DNA of 64,000 bases from Echinarachnius parma (GCA_037951105.1 JBAMJV010001322.1:1-64000); one strand, 5' to 3'. Counted from the stretch's first letter, positions 12,258-23,660 are shown. Program-made: numbers and translations. The notes: a model not told the origin generated them from the letters alone.

Positions 12258-12461
12258 CGGCGCAGACAGAGCCAACTCGACTGGTTGTCTTTCCGATCGG
12301 CTCAGTTTTCAGTGCCTCGCGACACACATTTTGCCAGTCGAGAGACAGTCGGATGCCAGTTGGGGCCGATTCAACACGATAAATCTGCTCCGACCGACCG
12401 GGCCCAACTCTAGCCTGATTGAAATCAGTCGGATCGGGTCGAGTCGGCTCTGTCTGCGCCG
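12258..12461. mobile_element. 204-bp MITE with CGGCGCAGACAGAGCC termini
   Basis: Inverted ends CGGCGCAGACAGAGCCAACT and CGGCGCAGACAGAGCCGACT extend about 24 bp with one mismatch, continuing into CTCGAC. The interior is GC-rich with ATTGAAATCAGTCGG-like repeats. No clear target duplication was found. Confidence 0.65.
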
Positions 12462-12705
12462 GGCTTAACGCGACTAACGACCACTTGGGTCCCGACCGAA
12501 GCACATTTAAACCTGTGTATAGGCTATAGCGACCAAAAAATTAGCGCTTGAGCTTGAGGCACCAAGTAGGTCGCCTTTGGTCGTTCAAGGCTTCACAATT
12601 CTGAGCATGTCTGTGCATAAAAAATTAATTAAAAAGGCTTAATACGTCTACATCAAGTGCTTCAGACTCATAAGCACAGATTATTCGTGCCCTTCACTTC
12701 AGTAC

Positions 12706-12841
12706 TAGCTAGACAAGGATCGAGTCCTCACTGGCAAATATATAGAGGAAGGTCTGCACAACCATGTCATCTGGGCAGTGATTCTCGACTGGCAGCGATC
12801 AATGATGTAGGCGGCGCTTTCGAGGGTCTAGATTATTGACT
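12706..12841. mobile_element. 136-bp MITE, GGCGGCGCTTTCGAGGGTC family
   Basis: Flanked by 10-bp direct repeats ACTTCAGTAC (12696-12705, 12842-12851), of which 8-9 bp is probably the true duplication. The right end GGCGGCGCTTTCGAGGGTC then TAGATTATTGACT matches the element at 16522-16700. Confidence 0.7.
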
Positions 12842-12851
12842 ACTTCAGTAC

Positions 12852-13290
12852 CTGATGCTGATACTGAAATGCGTCAAACAAAGACACTTCACTGAACATC
12901 ACAACCCACACAACCGAGTTTGACATCTAACAAGTATTTTAATTTTAAGTTTTAATAGCCGAGGCGGGGTATGTCCCCGTGTTCCTAATTCTTTGAACAT
13001 GTTGAATGATAATCCGTGTGCAATTGTTACGACCAAGCGATGCATCTTGCCTTCAGAATTCTATAGAAAACTAGACATGCGCATTTAAAAGTGCAGCTGA
13101 TTCTCTGAAGTCTCTTGATGAGTAAATAAATGACATATTGACACATTTTGCAATTTTAAATTTATCACTTAAAATGTAATGCCAATTCATCATACATTTT
13201 CATTTGTTTGTGGTTATACATACAACAAAACTACGAACACGTGCGTGTACCGATGCAAATTAATTACACATACGCATATAATAATAATAA
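12852..13290. other. Gene-free stretch
   Basis: AT-rich DNA without recognisable features, ending in a short ATA/AAT repeat at the border of the foldback element. Confidence 0.4.
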
Positions 13291-14208
13291 TATAGGTTTT
13301 CCCATCCATTTTCAAACTATCGTCAATCAAATTCAATCAATGCTTACTTCAATTTCGTCCCGAGAAGTTAGGAAACTGCAATTGCTACATTCGATTTAGT
13401 CATTTACCATTCTAATTGATCAATGGTCATTCTAATTCAAAATTGGCTTATTCTAATTCGTCATTTTGCAATGGAATTCGTCCCGACTGGTTATAAGACG
13501 CATAATGTGAAGTTCAAATTCGTCATTGGTCATCCGATTTCAAGACTTGGTCGTTCAAATTTGTCATGTATAGTCTGGTTGCTTTGGTTCATATGAATTT
13601 TCCTATGGAAGCTCATACAATTCATTTCAAAAGCAATTACTTCAATAATAATTGTTTATAAAACGATAAACTGATCACAAACAATTCATTTCGATATTGC
13701 AATTCACAAAACGATAATTGACCAAAAGTCTGATTGATTGATCCATGCAATATATCTGTGTTGGGAGACACATTACAATATCAAATTAATGATATAAAAT
13801 ACAGAAATTGTTCAATAGACGATATACTAAAATTGTATGAATTTCCAAAGATAGAATCTGGGTTCAACATGTTCAAATAAACAAAGGATAATAATGAAGA
13901 GATGATGAAACAAAATATCAAATACAGCTTTCAATATTGTTTGACGAATTTGAATGGGAAATAACGAAATTAAATGCCCAATGACGAAATTGATCATCAC
14001 ATCGTACACCGGCAGGAGTGATCGGACGAAATTGAATGAGCTTTGACTAAAACGATCGGGTCATTGACGAACTTGGTTATGAAAGAACGAACTTGTGTGA
14101 TGAATGACGAAATCGAACATTACATACGATCGGCGAAAGACTTTCCGGACGAAATTGAAGTTAACAATGATTGAAATTGAATGACGAAAATGGATGGGAA
14201 AACCTATA
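13291..14208. mobile_element. Foldback element built of ATTCGTCATT-type short repeats
   Basis: The ends are inverted: TATAGGTTTTCCCATCCATT (13291 on) and its complement ending 14208, continuing through AACTTCAATTTCGTCC. Inside, many degenerate copies of TTCGTCATT/AATTCGTC lie in the left half and their complements (ACGAAATTGAATG) in the right half. ATAATAA flanks both sides. The layout resembles sea-urchin-type foldback transposons; the family name is not assigned. Confidence 0.75.
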
Positions 14209-14215
14209 ATAATAA

Positions 14216-15667
14216 ACAGTTCTTATATAGCGCATATCATATTGCCAGTGGCGTAGACAGGTTCTTACACCTGGGGGGGGGGGGGGGGGGATGATTTGCC
14301 GTTCACATGACCAAGACCAATTTTTCCGCGCCCGAGACCGCCTGCCAAAATTGTTCAAGACCAAGGTAATTGCTTGAAAGTCCTCTCAGTGGGGGGGTTT
14401 GGATTAGGGGGCAAATTAAACCTATGGGGGCTCACGATTTTGCGTGTGTAGGGGCTCATGCCCAACCACACTCACAGTGCTGCCAACTTTGAGCCAGATG
14501 TGAGAGTGAGACATTGCAAGGAGCGAAGTGACTGAGGGAGGGGGAGGGTGTGGGAGGGGGGTTTCCCCCCTCCCACGGTAGGGAGCTTTTGCATTTTTGG
14601 ACTTGAAATTGTGCAATCTGGTGCTTACCTAGATAGAAAATTCGGGCTTAATATTGACTGTATCTGGGAAAGCGTGTTATGATTTGATCGACCAGAAATT
14701 TTAAATATATTTCCACGAAGAAAACAAATAATTGACACACTGATAAATATGCACCCCAAAACACACACAAATATTGTACTTATATTTAGCGTCATACACT
14801 GTTCCAACATCACCATATACCACATTATGTATGATCCAACTATTTCCAAGAATGAGTCCCGAGGGGCGAAGCTACCGAGGGCTGGGGCAGAGCCAAATAG
14901 AAAGGGTTTGGGAGGGGGTATCCCTCTCCCACGGAGAAGATTTTGCATAGAAGTGGTGCACGTCACACAAGCAGCCAGAGCAATGCCAGCCTACACTGGA
15001 ACTACGTGGCCCGGTATACAGAAAAAAACACACAATATGCTCACCCCAGACCATACGCAATTTACTCAACAAACTGAGATAATCTGTTTGCGCGCGAAGC
15101 GCGCAGCAAAAATTGAAAGTGGATGATTGTATAAATTACTTTTTTAACGTTATAATTAACAAGTCTTACCTCATACAACTAATGTTTTTTTTCCCACTCG
15201 TATACAGATACACAAAAAAAATATATATCCTTCCCTAAAACCCGGGGGGATGATTGTACATGTCATCCCCCCACCTTGTGAGGTGGGGGGGAGGCATCCC
15301 CCTCATCCCCCCCCCCCCCCCCCCCCGTTGTCTACGCCCCTGCACATTGCAGAAGTCTCTATGCGCTTGTATTATTACCCTGGTTGTTACTGGTACAGAC
15401 TACAGTTCAAACCCGCACAATTATCTTGCGCACCATCTCAACTCCCCGGGGAGCATACTAGCTAATGGCAGCCATATATGATATCTATAGCACGCATGCT
15501 AATTAACACCCAACCAGGTACCCATTTATACTCCTGGGTATAGAGCAGCAATATGGATTAAATGTCTTGCTGAAGGACATAAATGATGGGACATCAATCG
15601 GGTTTGAACCCACGACCTCTAGATTTGAAGTCTAGCGTCCATCCGATCGTGCCACACCATCTCCATA
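14216..15667 (-). repeat. tRNA-derived SINE, split by an hAT-like insertion
   Basis: Read on the minus strand, a tRNA-like head (about 15594-15665; A-box TGGCACGATCGG, B-box GGTTTGAACCC read from the plus strand, anticodon position TCA) is followed by a body with AGCAAGACATTTAATCC, ATAAATGGGTACCTGG and CTCCCCGGGGAGTTGAG. The body runs to 15343, is interrupted by the element at 14246-15342, and resumes at 14245 with GCGCTATATAAG. Two other copies of the body are at 16360-16735 and 20176-20430. Confidence 0.8.
14246..15342. mobile_element. 1.1-kb non-autonomous hAT-like element with poly-G inside both ends
   Basis: Left end CAGTGGCGTAGACAGG (14246), right end TTGTCTACGCCCCTG (ends 15342). Flanking 8-bp duplication CATATTGC / CACATTGC (7 of 8 match). 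An 18-G run (14273-14290) and a 20-C run (15307-15326) lie just inside the ends. The interior has GCGCGCGAAGCGCGC and two diverged copies of a GCGAAG...GGGAGGGGG...CCCTCCCACGG block, as in other hAT relics. No transposase frame. Confidence 0.85.
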
Positions 15668-15723
15668 ATTGCATGATATGCGACCAGAAATTCAAAATAG
15701 CCGCCAACTTGTTTAATGCGACC

Positions 15724-15779
15724 ACCTGTCTATAGCGACCACTTTTAGCCGGTCCCTTGAGTGGTCGCTATAGACAGGT
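15724..15779. repeat. Perfect 19-bp-arm inverted repeat (ACCTGTCTATAGCGACCAC)
   Basis: Arms 15724-15742 and 15761-15779 are exact complements with an 18-base loop. The same core (CTGTGTATAGTGACCAC / GTGGCCACTGTAGACAGG) forms the units of the minisatellite at 19176-19905, so this may be a single founder-type unit. Confidence 0.85.
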
Positions 15780-15789
15780 TTGACTTTAT

Positions 15790-16355
15790 TCGTATAATAT
15801 GTTTTGCCCCTCTATTCTCTTCTCCATGATATCAGCCTCGACTGTCTCTTTCTCCTGTTTTGTTACTTGTTTTGGGAACACATAAACTCCCATATCCCTG
15901 TTTCAACCGAGAGACTGACATGAATGAGTGGAATTGATATAAACACATCATGTGGGGAGATTCAGGACATTGGGTGGCCATCTCAGTCGGTCAGTCAGTC
16001 AGTCGGTCAGTGGCCTAATGATGGTGATAAATCTCATGAATGGGATTACTGTTTAAACTGTCGGTCTTGGGGCAGAGGAGGCTAACCCATTCAAGGTTGA
16101 CCCTGAATTAGTCGGACTTCTGGCTATGGAGAATGCTTGTTATACCACATCGAAATAATCTTGAATGGGTTAAGACAGGGACAAGAGGAGAAATGCGTCT
16201 TCTTCCCTCTTTCGTACTGTTTATAAACAAGTCATTAAATGATAAGCCTTATACCCAACATTCCGTTGAACCTGATAATCATTCTTTCTAAAAGATTGAA
16301 GCCTGTATCCCTATACATTTGTTTAGGGGGCATGTCCCCATGCCCTAGGGTTCAC
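15790..16355. other. Gene-free stretch
   Basis: Contains a short (CAGTCGGT)n-like run at 15985-16012. No supported gene. Confidence 0.4.
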
Positions 16356-16359
16356 CCAG

Positions 16360-16735
16360 GTGTATACATGGTCTGGTGAAAATTAGCTTGGTGCACCTAT
16401 ATGGTTGCCCGCCGCCAGTATGCTCCCCGGGGAGTTGAGCATGTGTACAAGATAATTGTGCGGGTCTGAACTGTTATGACCAGGGGTAATAATGCGCTTA
16501 GAGGCTGTTCTGCATTAGGCGTAGACTAGAATCTAGTCTCTCCCTCGCATGCTGAACTCGGCCTACCACCCACAATATATAGCGCCACGTACGAGAGAGA
16601 TATGCACAACGAGGATCGGTCTACACAACATGGCGCGATCACTGATGTTATGCAGATCACTCTCGTTGGCGGCGCTTTCGAGGGTCTAGATTATAGACTA
16701 CATTAGGCGCTATATAAGGCCAAAACAAATAAATT
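16360..16735 (+). repeat. SINE body (second copy), tail split by a MITE
   Basis: CACCCAGGTGTATACATGG, CTCCCCGGGGAGTTGAG and AATAATGCGCTTAGAGGC match the SINE at 14216-15667 in order. After TTCTGCATTAGGCG the MITE 16522-16700 intervenes, then GCGCTATATAAGG completes the tail. The tRNA-like head is missing. Confidence 0.75.
16522..16700. mobile_element. 179-bp MITE, GGCGGCGCTTTCGAGGGTC family
   Basis: Inverted ends TAGACTAGAATCTAGTCTC and GAGGGTCTAGATTATAGACTA. A 9-bp direct repeat CATTAGGCG flanks it (16513-16521, 16701-16709). The right end matches that of 12706-12841, giving two members of one family in the window. Confidence 0.78.
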
Positions 16736-17051
16736 GTTGGATTGGCGTAACCCGCCCGACCCTAAAAATACCGCCGACCCTAAAGGTTTTTTCTGATTTT
16801 TTTTTTGGGGAGTATTTAAAAAAAAAAAAAAAAATAGCGATATGTGTTATTTGTGTGTTATGTGTTTTTGTGTATGCGAATCCTGAAAAAAAAACCTACT
16901 TACCTACCCTAATGTTTGGTTGCCCGTTACTCCAATCCAACAATTTATTTGTTTTGGCCTAAGTGCGATATATTGTAATTATTATCTATATATATTTGTC
17001 CCCTCGGGGTGTATTGGGGGGTTCGTCGGGGCGGCGTGTGACTGTGGGTTA

Positions 17052-17832
17052 AAGGGATAGATCAATTTTCGTATTGAGGGCCCTGCACAAAATATTTTGT
17101 GTGAGGAAATGAAAAACTGAGTGTTACAGTTGAGAGAGCATACAATTCGTACGACAGAATAAACTTTATTTTATCCAAACCGGTTCAGAAACGCGTTTGT
17201 TGTGCTAATTTCTTGGTTCAGAAAAACATTTACTAAAATGTTATTCTCGGCAGAAGAGTTCTGCGCTTTCTGACACGCACGTCCCATGATTACTGCCAGA
17301 ATGTCTTCATGTATACAATGCGCGATGCAACCCTTTTCTTTATTACATAAATGACAAACTATTTTGAAATTCAGACTGTTATAATTATGTTCTCGTTTCG
17401 ATTCATTCAAATCTTTTGAACGATGTATTTGTTTGATTCTTTGCATGTCATATTAATTTTAATATAAATGTAATATTGATATCTCCCTGGTCAAACTATA
17501 AATTCGGCGTTAACGTCTTCTTCTCTATACTAGACTTGTCACAGGTTAAATCGAGATATCTCTTGATGTACAGTAATTCAATGACACATTCGTGTTTGTT
17601 TAATATTGGCTCTTGTTTGTATTGTATCCATCTACTTTGCTCACATAATACTAAGGTACGGGCTGGTGGTTGCATTAAAACAAAAACAAAACAAACGTGA
17701 AAGGGATAGTTCATTGGTAATAGAGGGCGTTATTGGTGAGATAATGACAAACTGAGTGTATAATTTGAAAGAGCGTACTATTTCAATGACATAATAAACT
17801 GTATGTAATCGGAATCGGTTCAGAGACTACAT
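17052..17832 (+). repeat. Two diverged GGTA-family MITE ends
   Basis: 17052-17196 (TTAAAGGGATAGATC ... AAACTGAGTGTTACAGTTGA ... GGTTCAGAAACGCG) and 17697-17832 (AAAGGGATAGTTCATTGG ... GGTTCAGAGAC) resemble the terminal part of the TTAA MITEs. The DNA between them has no recognised feature. Confidence 0.6.
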
Positions 17833-18420
17833 ATACAAGGCTCGACATCCTCGCACTGGCTCGCTGGCCCGGGGCCAGCAACAATGTATACAAGTCATAT
17901 TTTGGTGGCACGATCGGGCAAGCAGATTTTCAACCCGACATTGGCAAAATGAAAAATCTTGTTTTCTTGTATGTCATGCTTCATCTGTAATCAAAGGTTT
18001 GATTATGCAAGAGTGATATTTTGAATAGTAAAAAGCTTACTCATGAAATACAATTTTGGGGCCAGTACATTTTCTTTTGGGCCACCAGAATAGGGGAAGA
18101 AACAATTTCACTGACAAAATATGAATGTGGAGCCCTGCATATAACAATTTGTAATTATTGTGGGACCCACACAATCTTTATGCTGTATTTTGTAATGTAA
18201 ACTTTGTTCCACTTGATACAGCCCTCTTGTAAAGCACACCTTATCATATGGCACTGTATGGGGCAACCCTGTGTTTGATCTACTGAATTGAGGTGAACTG
18301 TACGGGTGCGAGCCACCCCACTCTGCGCTAGTTTGAGAGTACAGTCTCCAAGGTCGCATAGGCAATAAAGGTCCCAGGCAGGCAAGTTGGGATAATATAT
18401 TTACGATCGAACATGTGGTC
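17833..18420. other. Gene-free stretch
   Basis: Frames of up to 116 codons on the minus strand (18108-18458) run into the neighbouring MITE and show no family features, so they were not accepted. Confidence 0.4.
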
Positions 18421-18427
18421 AGCTTAA

Positions 18428-18815
18428 AGGGACTTAGTAACATTGTCCAAATCCTCAAAATAAAATTTTAATTCTAGCGGTTCCCTCATACCTTGTTGTA
18501 TTTGTATTAACAATAAAATCATGGGACAGGTTTCGGTTTTTCAAATTTCCCTTTCGTTACAAAGATATGTACGATCGAAGTATTCAGATAAGAAAAACTC
18601 CGGGCGAGTTTTTCATCCCTGTACAAAGTGAATGCAGTGAGTTAGTGAATATCACCCAATGTCACTTTGCATTTTCGCTCATTACTTGGCCATGCAATGT
18701 CCATTTGACTTGAAATTTTCACACAATACCCTGTGGACATATGGGATAACAACACTATACATTGCATCAATCAGTCATCACTTTTTGCACATGTCAACAA
18801 AGTTACTAGATCCCT
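18428..18815 (-). mobile_element. TTAA MITE, 'TAGTAAC' family, reverse orientation
   Basis: Ends AGGGACTTAGTAACATTGTC and its partner ACAAAGTTACTAGATCCCT, flanked by TTAA at 18424-18427 and 18816-18819. The interior matches 6611-6954 on the opposite strand. Confidence 0.85.
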
Positions 18816-19175
18816 TTAATCGTCAATCAACCTACCCTAGCAACGAAACTTCCCCTAGTAAGGATTCACCTTAATTCCAAGGGAGATCCCCTATGAATGC
18901 AAGGGCGATGCCTGGAATTTCCACCCTATATCCAGGGACGAAATGTTCATAAGCCATGCTATTTTCCAGATTGAATAGCCTGGTGTTTGTGTTTGTCGTT
19001 GTTGCTGTTTTTTTTTTTTTACCTAGAATACTTTCTATTCTATTCTGTTTCCAGTCTAAGCATGCATGAGTGATCTGTACTGTCATGGTTGCCAAAATGT
19101 TTCTTTTGGGTTTTTGTGCATTTTTGTATCATTGAAAAGTGTTGTTGAATAGCTTCCGAATAGCATGTACATTGT

Positions 19176-19905
19176 ACAAGATTCAGTTGAACCTGTGTAT
19201 AGTGACCGCCCATTGGAAAACAAGTGGCCACTGTAGGCAGGTGACCTCTATAGACAGGCTCTATATAGCATGTACATTGTAACAGGTGGAGTTTAACCTG
19301 TGCATAGTGACTCCCATTGGAAAACATGTGGCCACTGTAGACAGGTGACCTCTATAGACAGGCTCTATATAGCATGTACATTGTACAAGGTGCAGTTGAA
19401 CCTGTGTATAGAGACCACCCATTGGAAAACAAGTGGCCACTGTAGACAGGTGACCTCTTTAGACAGGTTCTATATACCATGTACATTGTACAAGATGCAG
19501 TTGAACCTGTGTATAGTGACCACCCATTGGAAAACAAGTGTCCACTGTAGGGAAGTGACCTCTATAGACAGGCTCTATATACCATGTACATTGTAACAGG
19601 TGGAGTTGAACCTGTGTATAGTGACCACCCATTGGAAAACAAGTGGCCACTGTAGACAGGTGACCTCTATAGACAGGCTGTATATAGCATGTACATTGTA
19701 AAAGGTGGAGTTGAACTTGTGTATAGTGACCACCCATTGGAAAACAAGTGTCCACTGTAGACAGGTGACCTCTATAGACAGGCTCTATATAGCATGTACA
19801 TTGTAACAGGTGCAGTTGAACCTGTGTATAGTGACCACCCATTGGAAAACAAGTGGCCACTGTAGACAGGTGACCTCTATAGACAGGTTCTATTACGTTA
19901 TTTTC
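19176..19905. repeat. 105-bp minisatellite, 7 copies
   Basis: Seven units of ~105 bp, each with ACCTGTGTATAGTGACCACC, CATTGGAAAACAAGTGG, CACTGTAGACAGGTGACC and TATATAGCATGTACATTGTA. Each unit holds an imperfect internal inverted repeat (CCTGTGTATAGTGACCAC against GTGGCCACTGTAGACAGG). 105 is divisible by three, so a 153-codon repetitive minus-strand frame stays open (19459-19920); I regard it as a by-product. Confidence 0.93.
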
Positions 19906-20175
19906 TCTGCATGGGATCATTTATAATGCCCACTATAGACATGTTTGGCTGTGAGCTACTGATGATAAAGTTATGATTATTGAAGTTGATTGATATATAT
20001 TTGATTAGATTCGTAGTCTGCCAAAATAATGATCAACTGCAGAGCTGCCAAGTCGCCCTGAAAATAGACGAAGATTACTGCATCAGATTTCATCCCAACA
20101 ACAAATCCTTCTGATTATTGAACGATTATTGTCACTAGGTTGTAGTATATAAAAGGTATTTTATCAACAATTGCT

Positions 20176-20430
20176 GCTCTCTACCCAGGTGTATAAATGG
20201 GTACCATGGTCAGGTGTTATAGCCTGTAGCACCATCATCAGTGTCAGCTCGGCTTGTATGCTCCCTGGGGAGTTGAGAAAGTATGCAATATATCATTGTG
20301 TTTGTTTGAAATGTACCTGATGGCCATGGGCATGGTTAATAATAATTCAAATAATTAATTAAGCCTAGTAGAGTATATGGCTGTGCTATACAAATGTTCA
20401 TACATGTATTATTATTATTATATACGGTAT
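20176..20430 (+). repeat. SINE body (third copy), uninterrupted
   Basis: TACCCAGGTGTATAAATGGG, CTCCCTGGGGAGTTGAG and a TAGAGTATATGGCTGTGCTATA tail match the other SINE copies; it ends in ATTATTATTATTATA. The tRNA-like head is missing. Confidence 0.65.
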
Positions 20431-21469
20431 ATCTCCCTGATTTCTGATGAAATTTCTCTGAATCTTCCGGATTGTTGAATGTCAATGTTGGTAGCTCTGC
20501 AATTGATAACCGTACATAATCTTGTGTATATCCAAGATAGTGGAAGGGTTGTATTCAAGGCCGCATAATCAAATTGTTGCAGTAAGAAGTTGGTTCAATT
20601 GCAAAGTTGAAATTAATCTGAAGTCCAAATTGTAACAAAAAAGAGACCAGATATATTGTCAACCAAAATTCATCATGTTTTGCATTGAAATATCAAGTAT
20701 TAATCACAATTATGTGATTGATGGCAACTCTTTATACAACACCCCCTCCCCCAGGCCTCCGGGCTATTCATAATGAAGATCCGCTGTAATCATACCTATT
20801 GTTATTATTGACACATCCATCATCTTGTGTACACTGTCAACAGAGGATAGGGTTGAACGATGAATGTCTCATAATCGGTGATTTATTCGTAACAAAATCA
20901 AGTTAGCAATGAATACAAACGTGATGCAAAAAAAATGTACTGCATTACTGTTGTGTGTGATTTTGATGGTGTAAATGTTATGTGTAGTTCAACAAATTCA
21001 TTTATTATTTATTTAACATACATGTATTTCATATTTCAAAGAAATACAAACAAGTATATACACATCTGCAATTTCTCTTCTGTAATAGATAATAACCCTA
21101 ACATTTTCAAATCAACTATTAAACTATATATGAACAAAGTGTGTTCCACACAGATTTAAAGTTTTGAAGTTGAACTTAAATGTATAGGTCGGACTTGCAG
21201 TTATGGAAAACCATTTGCAGCATAGTAACTAAAACATATTCAAGAGCACATGTTTTAAACTTTTTATAATTTTTACATTATAAATAATGTTCTACTTTGT
21301 ATATAGCAAAAAATGGCATCCATAGTGTATTTTGGTCTATAATTTTATGTAGCAAATAATGGCTTCCCATAATTTAAAGTCTAACTTAAAATTTCAGTTC
21401 AACTTGGGATCTTTGTAAAACACCCTTGGGGTTGGATAGAATGGATGTCGCTATGTTTGGATAATGTGA
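20431..21469. other. Gene-free stretch
   Basis: AT-rich DNA; frames are short and low in information. A 20-bp-scale partial repetition (AGCAAAAAATGGCATCC / AGCAAATAATGGCTTCC) occurs at 21305 and 21350. Confidence 0.4.
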
Positions 21470-21935
21470 CTAAGCAGACCTTTATAGACAGGTTTCTAAA
21501 ATAGTGCTTACAGTAAAACATGTGTATATTGAACACCAAACGAAAACAAGAACATTGTCCGCTATAAACAGGTGACCTTTATAGACCAGTTCCATTAAAT
21601 CATATGTAGTTAGCCGATTGTATGGCGACTACACAAGGGTAACAAGACATGTGGGCGCTATAAACAGGTGACCTTTAAATACAATTTCAATACAACATTG
21701 TAATGCCAAATCTGTGAATAGTGACCACCTAAAGGAAACAATGGGAGTGGACGTTATATTAAGGTATGTTGTATAGACAGGCTGCATAAAATTAAAATCT
21801 CATAGTTAAACCTGTGTATAGTGACCACCCAATGCAGATCGCAAGAAGTGTGGACGCTATAATCATGTCACCTTTATAGACAATTTCATTGAAATCAAGT
21901 ACCATCAACCTGTGTACAGAGACCACAAAGGGAAT
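21470..21935. repeat. Degenerate array related to the 105-bp minisatellite
   Basis: Repeated phrases CTTTATAGACAGG, CTGTGTATAGTGACCACC, GCTATAAACAGGTGACCTTTA recur at roughly 100-bp spacing but are heavily mutated. It looks like an older, unhomogenised array of the same repeat. Confidence 0.7.
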
Positions 21936-22124
21936 CGGTTCTGTTCTGTGTGGGTGTTCTGGCTTGATCACTTGTTTGTAGCCGCTATACTTAATGAACA
22001 GAGGAGAAAAGGGTTTAAATAATTTAACGTTAGTCAGGATGTGTAAACAGTTACGCCAATATCAGACAAGGATGTTCCGCTACAGTATCCTCCGTGTATC
22101 TGATGACATCTAGACAAAAGACAC

Positions 22125-22290
22125 ACGGATAACAGTATTAGTGGGTGTGCGTGTGTTTGGCTGTACGTGCTTCATTGCAAACGGATAACAGTATTAGTGG
22201 GTGTGCGTGTGTTTGGCTGTACGTGCTTGATTGCAAACGGATAACAGTATTAGTGGGTGTGTGTGTGTTTGGCTGCACGTGCTTGATTGA
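22125..22290. repeat. 56-bp tandem repeat, 3 copies
   Basis: Units beginning ACGGATAACAGTATTAGTGG start at 22125, 22181 and 22237 and contain TGTTTGGCTGTACGTGC. Confidence 0.93.
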
Positions 22291-22394
22291 ACAATTTCCA
22301 GCGTTATATTGATGTGTGCGCCTGTGTGCCACTGTGTGTGTTGTTTTAATTATCCGGCACTTGATGACGAGTATGGATAACCTATATCCTCTTA

Positions 22395-22495
22395 ACGGCA
22401 AAACGACAAACAAACAAACAAACAACAAAAACACACAAACAAACAAACAAACAAACAGATACAATTTAAACAAAAAAACAAATACACACAAAGCA
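22395..22495 (+). repeat. (AAAC)n-type microsatellite
   Basis: Degenerate ACAA/AAAC tetranucleotide repeats with interruptions. Confidence 0.85.
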
Positions 22496-22524
22496 TAAAT
22501 ATATACAACAGAATAATCATGTGG

Positions 22525-22783
22525 TTAACCCATCTCCCCCTGCCTGCTGTACCCATGCTTGTTGCAACATATTAAACACTAATGTTGGGTAACCCATCTC
22601 CCCCTGCCTGCTGTACCCATGCTTGTTGCAACATATTAAACCATCATGTTGGGTAACCCATCTCCCCCTGCCTGCTGTACCCATGCTTGTTGCAACATAT
22701 TAAACCCTAATGCTGGTTAACCCATCTCCCCCTGCCTGCAGCTGTACCCATGCTTGTTGCAACATATTAAACCCTAATGTTGG
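22525..22783. repeat. 64-bp tandem repeat, 4 copies
   Basis: Units beginning TAACCCATCTCCCCCTGCC start at 22525, 22590, 22654 and 22718 and end with GCAACATATTAAACC. The last has a small CAG insertion. Spacing is far too regular and spacer-free for a CRISPR-like array. Confidence 0.95.
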
Positions 22784-23059
22784 TTTTACAGACCCTTTGA
22801 ATAAATAGATACTGAATTAATTATTTATTTTATATGTGAGATGCGTATTGTGGGTGTTGTCTACTTTCAATCTGTGGAAATATCATGGCCCAAAGTATTT
22901 AGTTTACGCGCACAGTTTCGCATTGCCTCAAGCAGGTACAGTCCTAAAATATACCATTTGTTATGAAACTATGAAAAGACAAATTACATCAATGCAGCAT
23001 CGCCATGCTACAACGAACACGTGAAGGAAATATTTATTTGCATATCTTTTGTCCCCGCC

Positions 23060-23660
23060 AATGCTGGTAACGTTGAACTTTGGGCAAAGTTGCATAAATA
23101 CGTCACCTACCGCTGTTCTGATTGGCTGATGATTTGGGTCGTATTTGCATATAGTATCCCTTTGCTCGTACTTGTCATTTGTGAACCCATTGAAAGCCAT
23201 TCCAGTCCGAGACGTCGAGGGACCAAAATCCTCATTACAACGGGTTAATACCGATCACTCATTTTGGACAATTTATTGAACTTGATGCATAAATTTCGTC
23301 ATCTCCCGCTGTTCTGATTGGCTGATTATTTAGGTTGTATTTGCATATAGTATCCCTTCGCTCGTACGTGTCGTTTGTGAACCCATTGAGTAATTCCAGT
23401 CTGAGACGACGAGGGACCAAGCCTTAACGGGTTAATACTGATCACTCATTGTGAACAATATATTGAACTTGGGACAAATTTGCACAAATTTTGTCATCTC
23501 CCGATGATTTGATTTGCTGCTTCCATGGGCCGTATTTGCATAAAATATGCATTTGCTCGTGCGTGTCATGTGTGAACCCATTGAAGGCCTTTGGTCTGGC
23601 TTATCACTCGTTTTTAATAGACTCCACTCCGATATGAGTGGACCAGTCCTCAACGGGTTA
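23060..23660. repeat. ~190-bp tandem repeat, 3 copies, each with CCAAT-box and octamer motifs
   Basis: Three diverged units share TGAACTT, GTCACCTACCGCTGTTCTGA-like, GATTGGCTGAT, GTATTTGCATATAGTATCCC, TGTGAACCCATTGA and CAACGGGTTAATACTGATC-like phrases. The first two keep an inverted CCAAT box (ATTGG) about 20 bp before an octamer (ATTTGCAT); the third keeps only the octamer. This motif pair is typical of histone and snRNA promoters, but no such gene is visible nearby. Confidence 0.8.

Noticed and set aside
14749..15126. 125-codon frame inside the hAT-like element as a transposase
   Set aside because: No hAT dimerisation or catalytic motif; it runs through the GC-rich internal repeats.
17171..17446. 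91-codon minus-strand frame with several Cys/His residues
   Set aside because: It overlaps MITE sequence at its 3' end and no zinc-finger spacing or family pattern fits.
19459..19920. 153-codon minus-strand frame
   Set aside because: It is the 105-bp minisatellite read in frame; the period is a multiple of three.
22525..22783. Regularly spaced repeats as a CRISPR array
   Set aside because: Units are contiguous 64-bp tandem copies with no unique spacers, and the DNA is eukaryotic.
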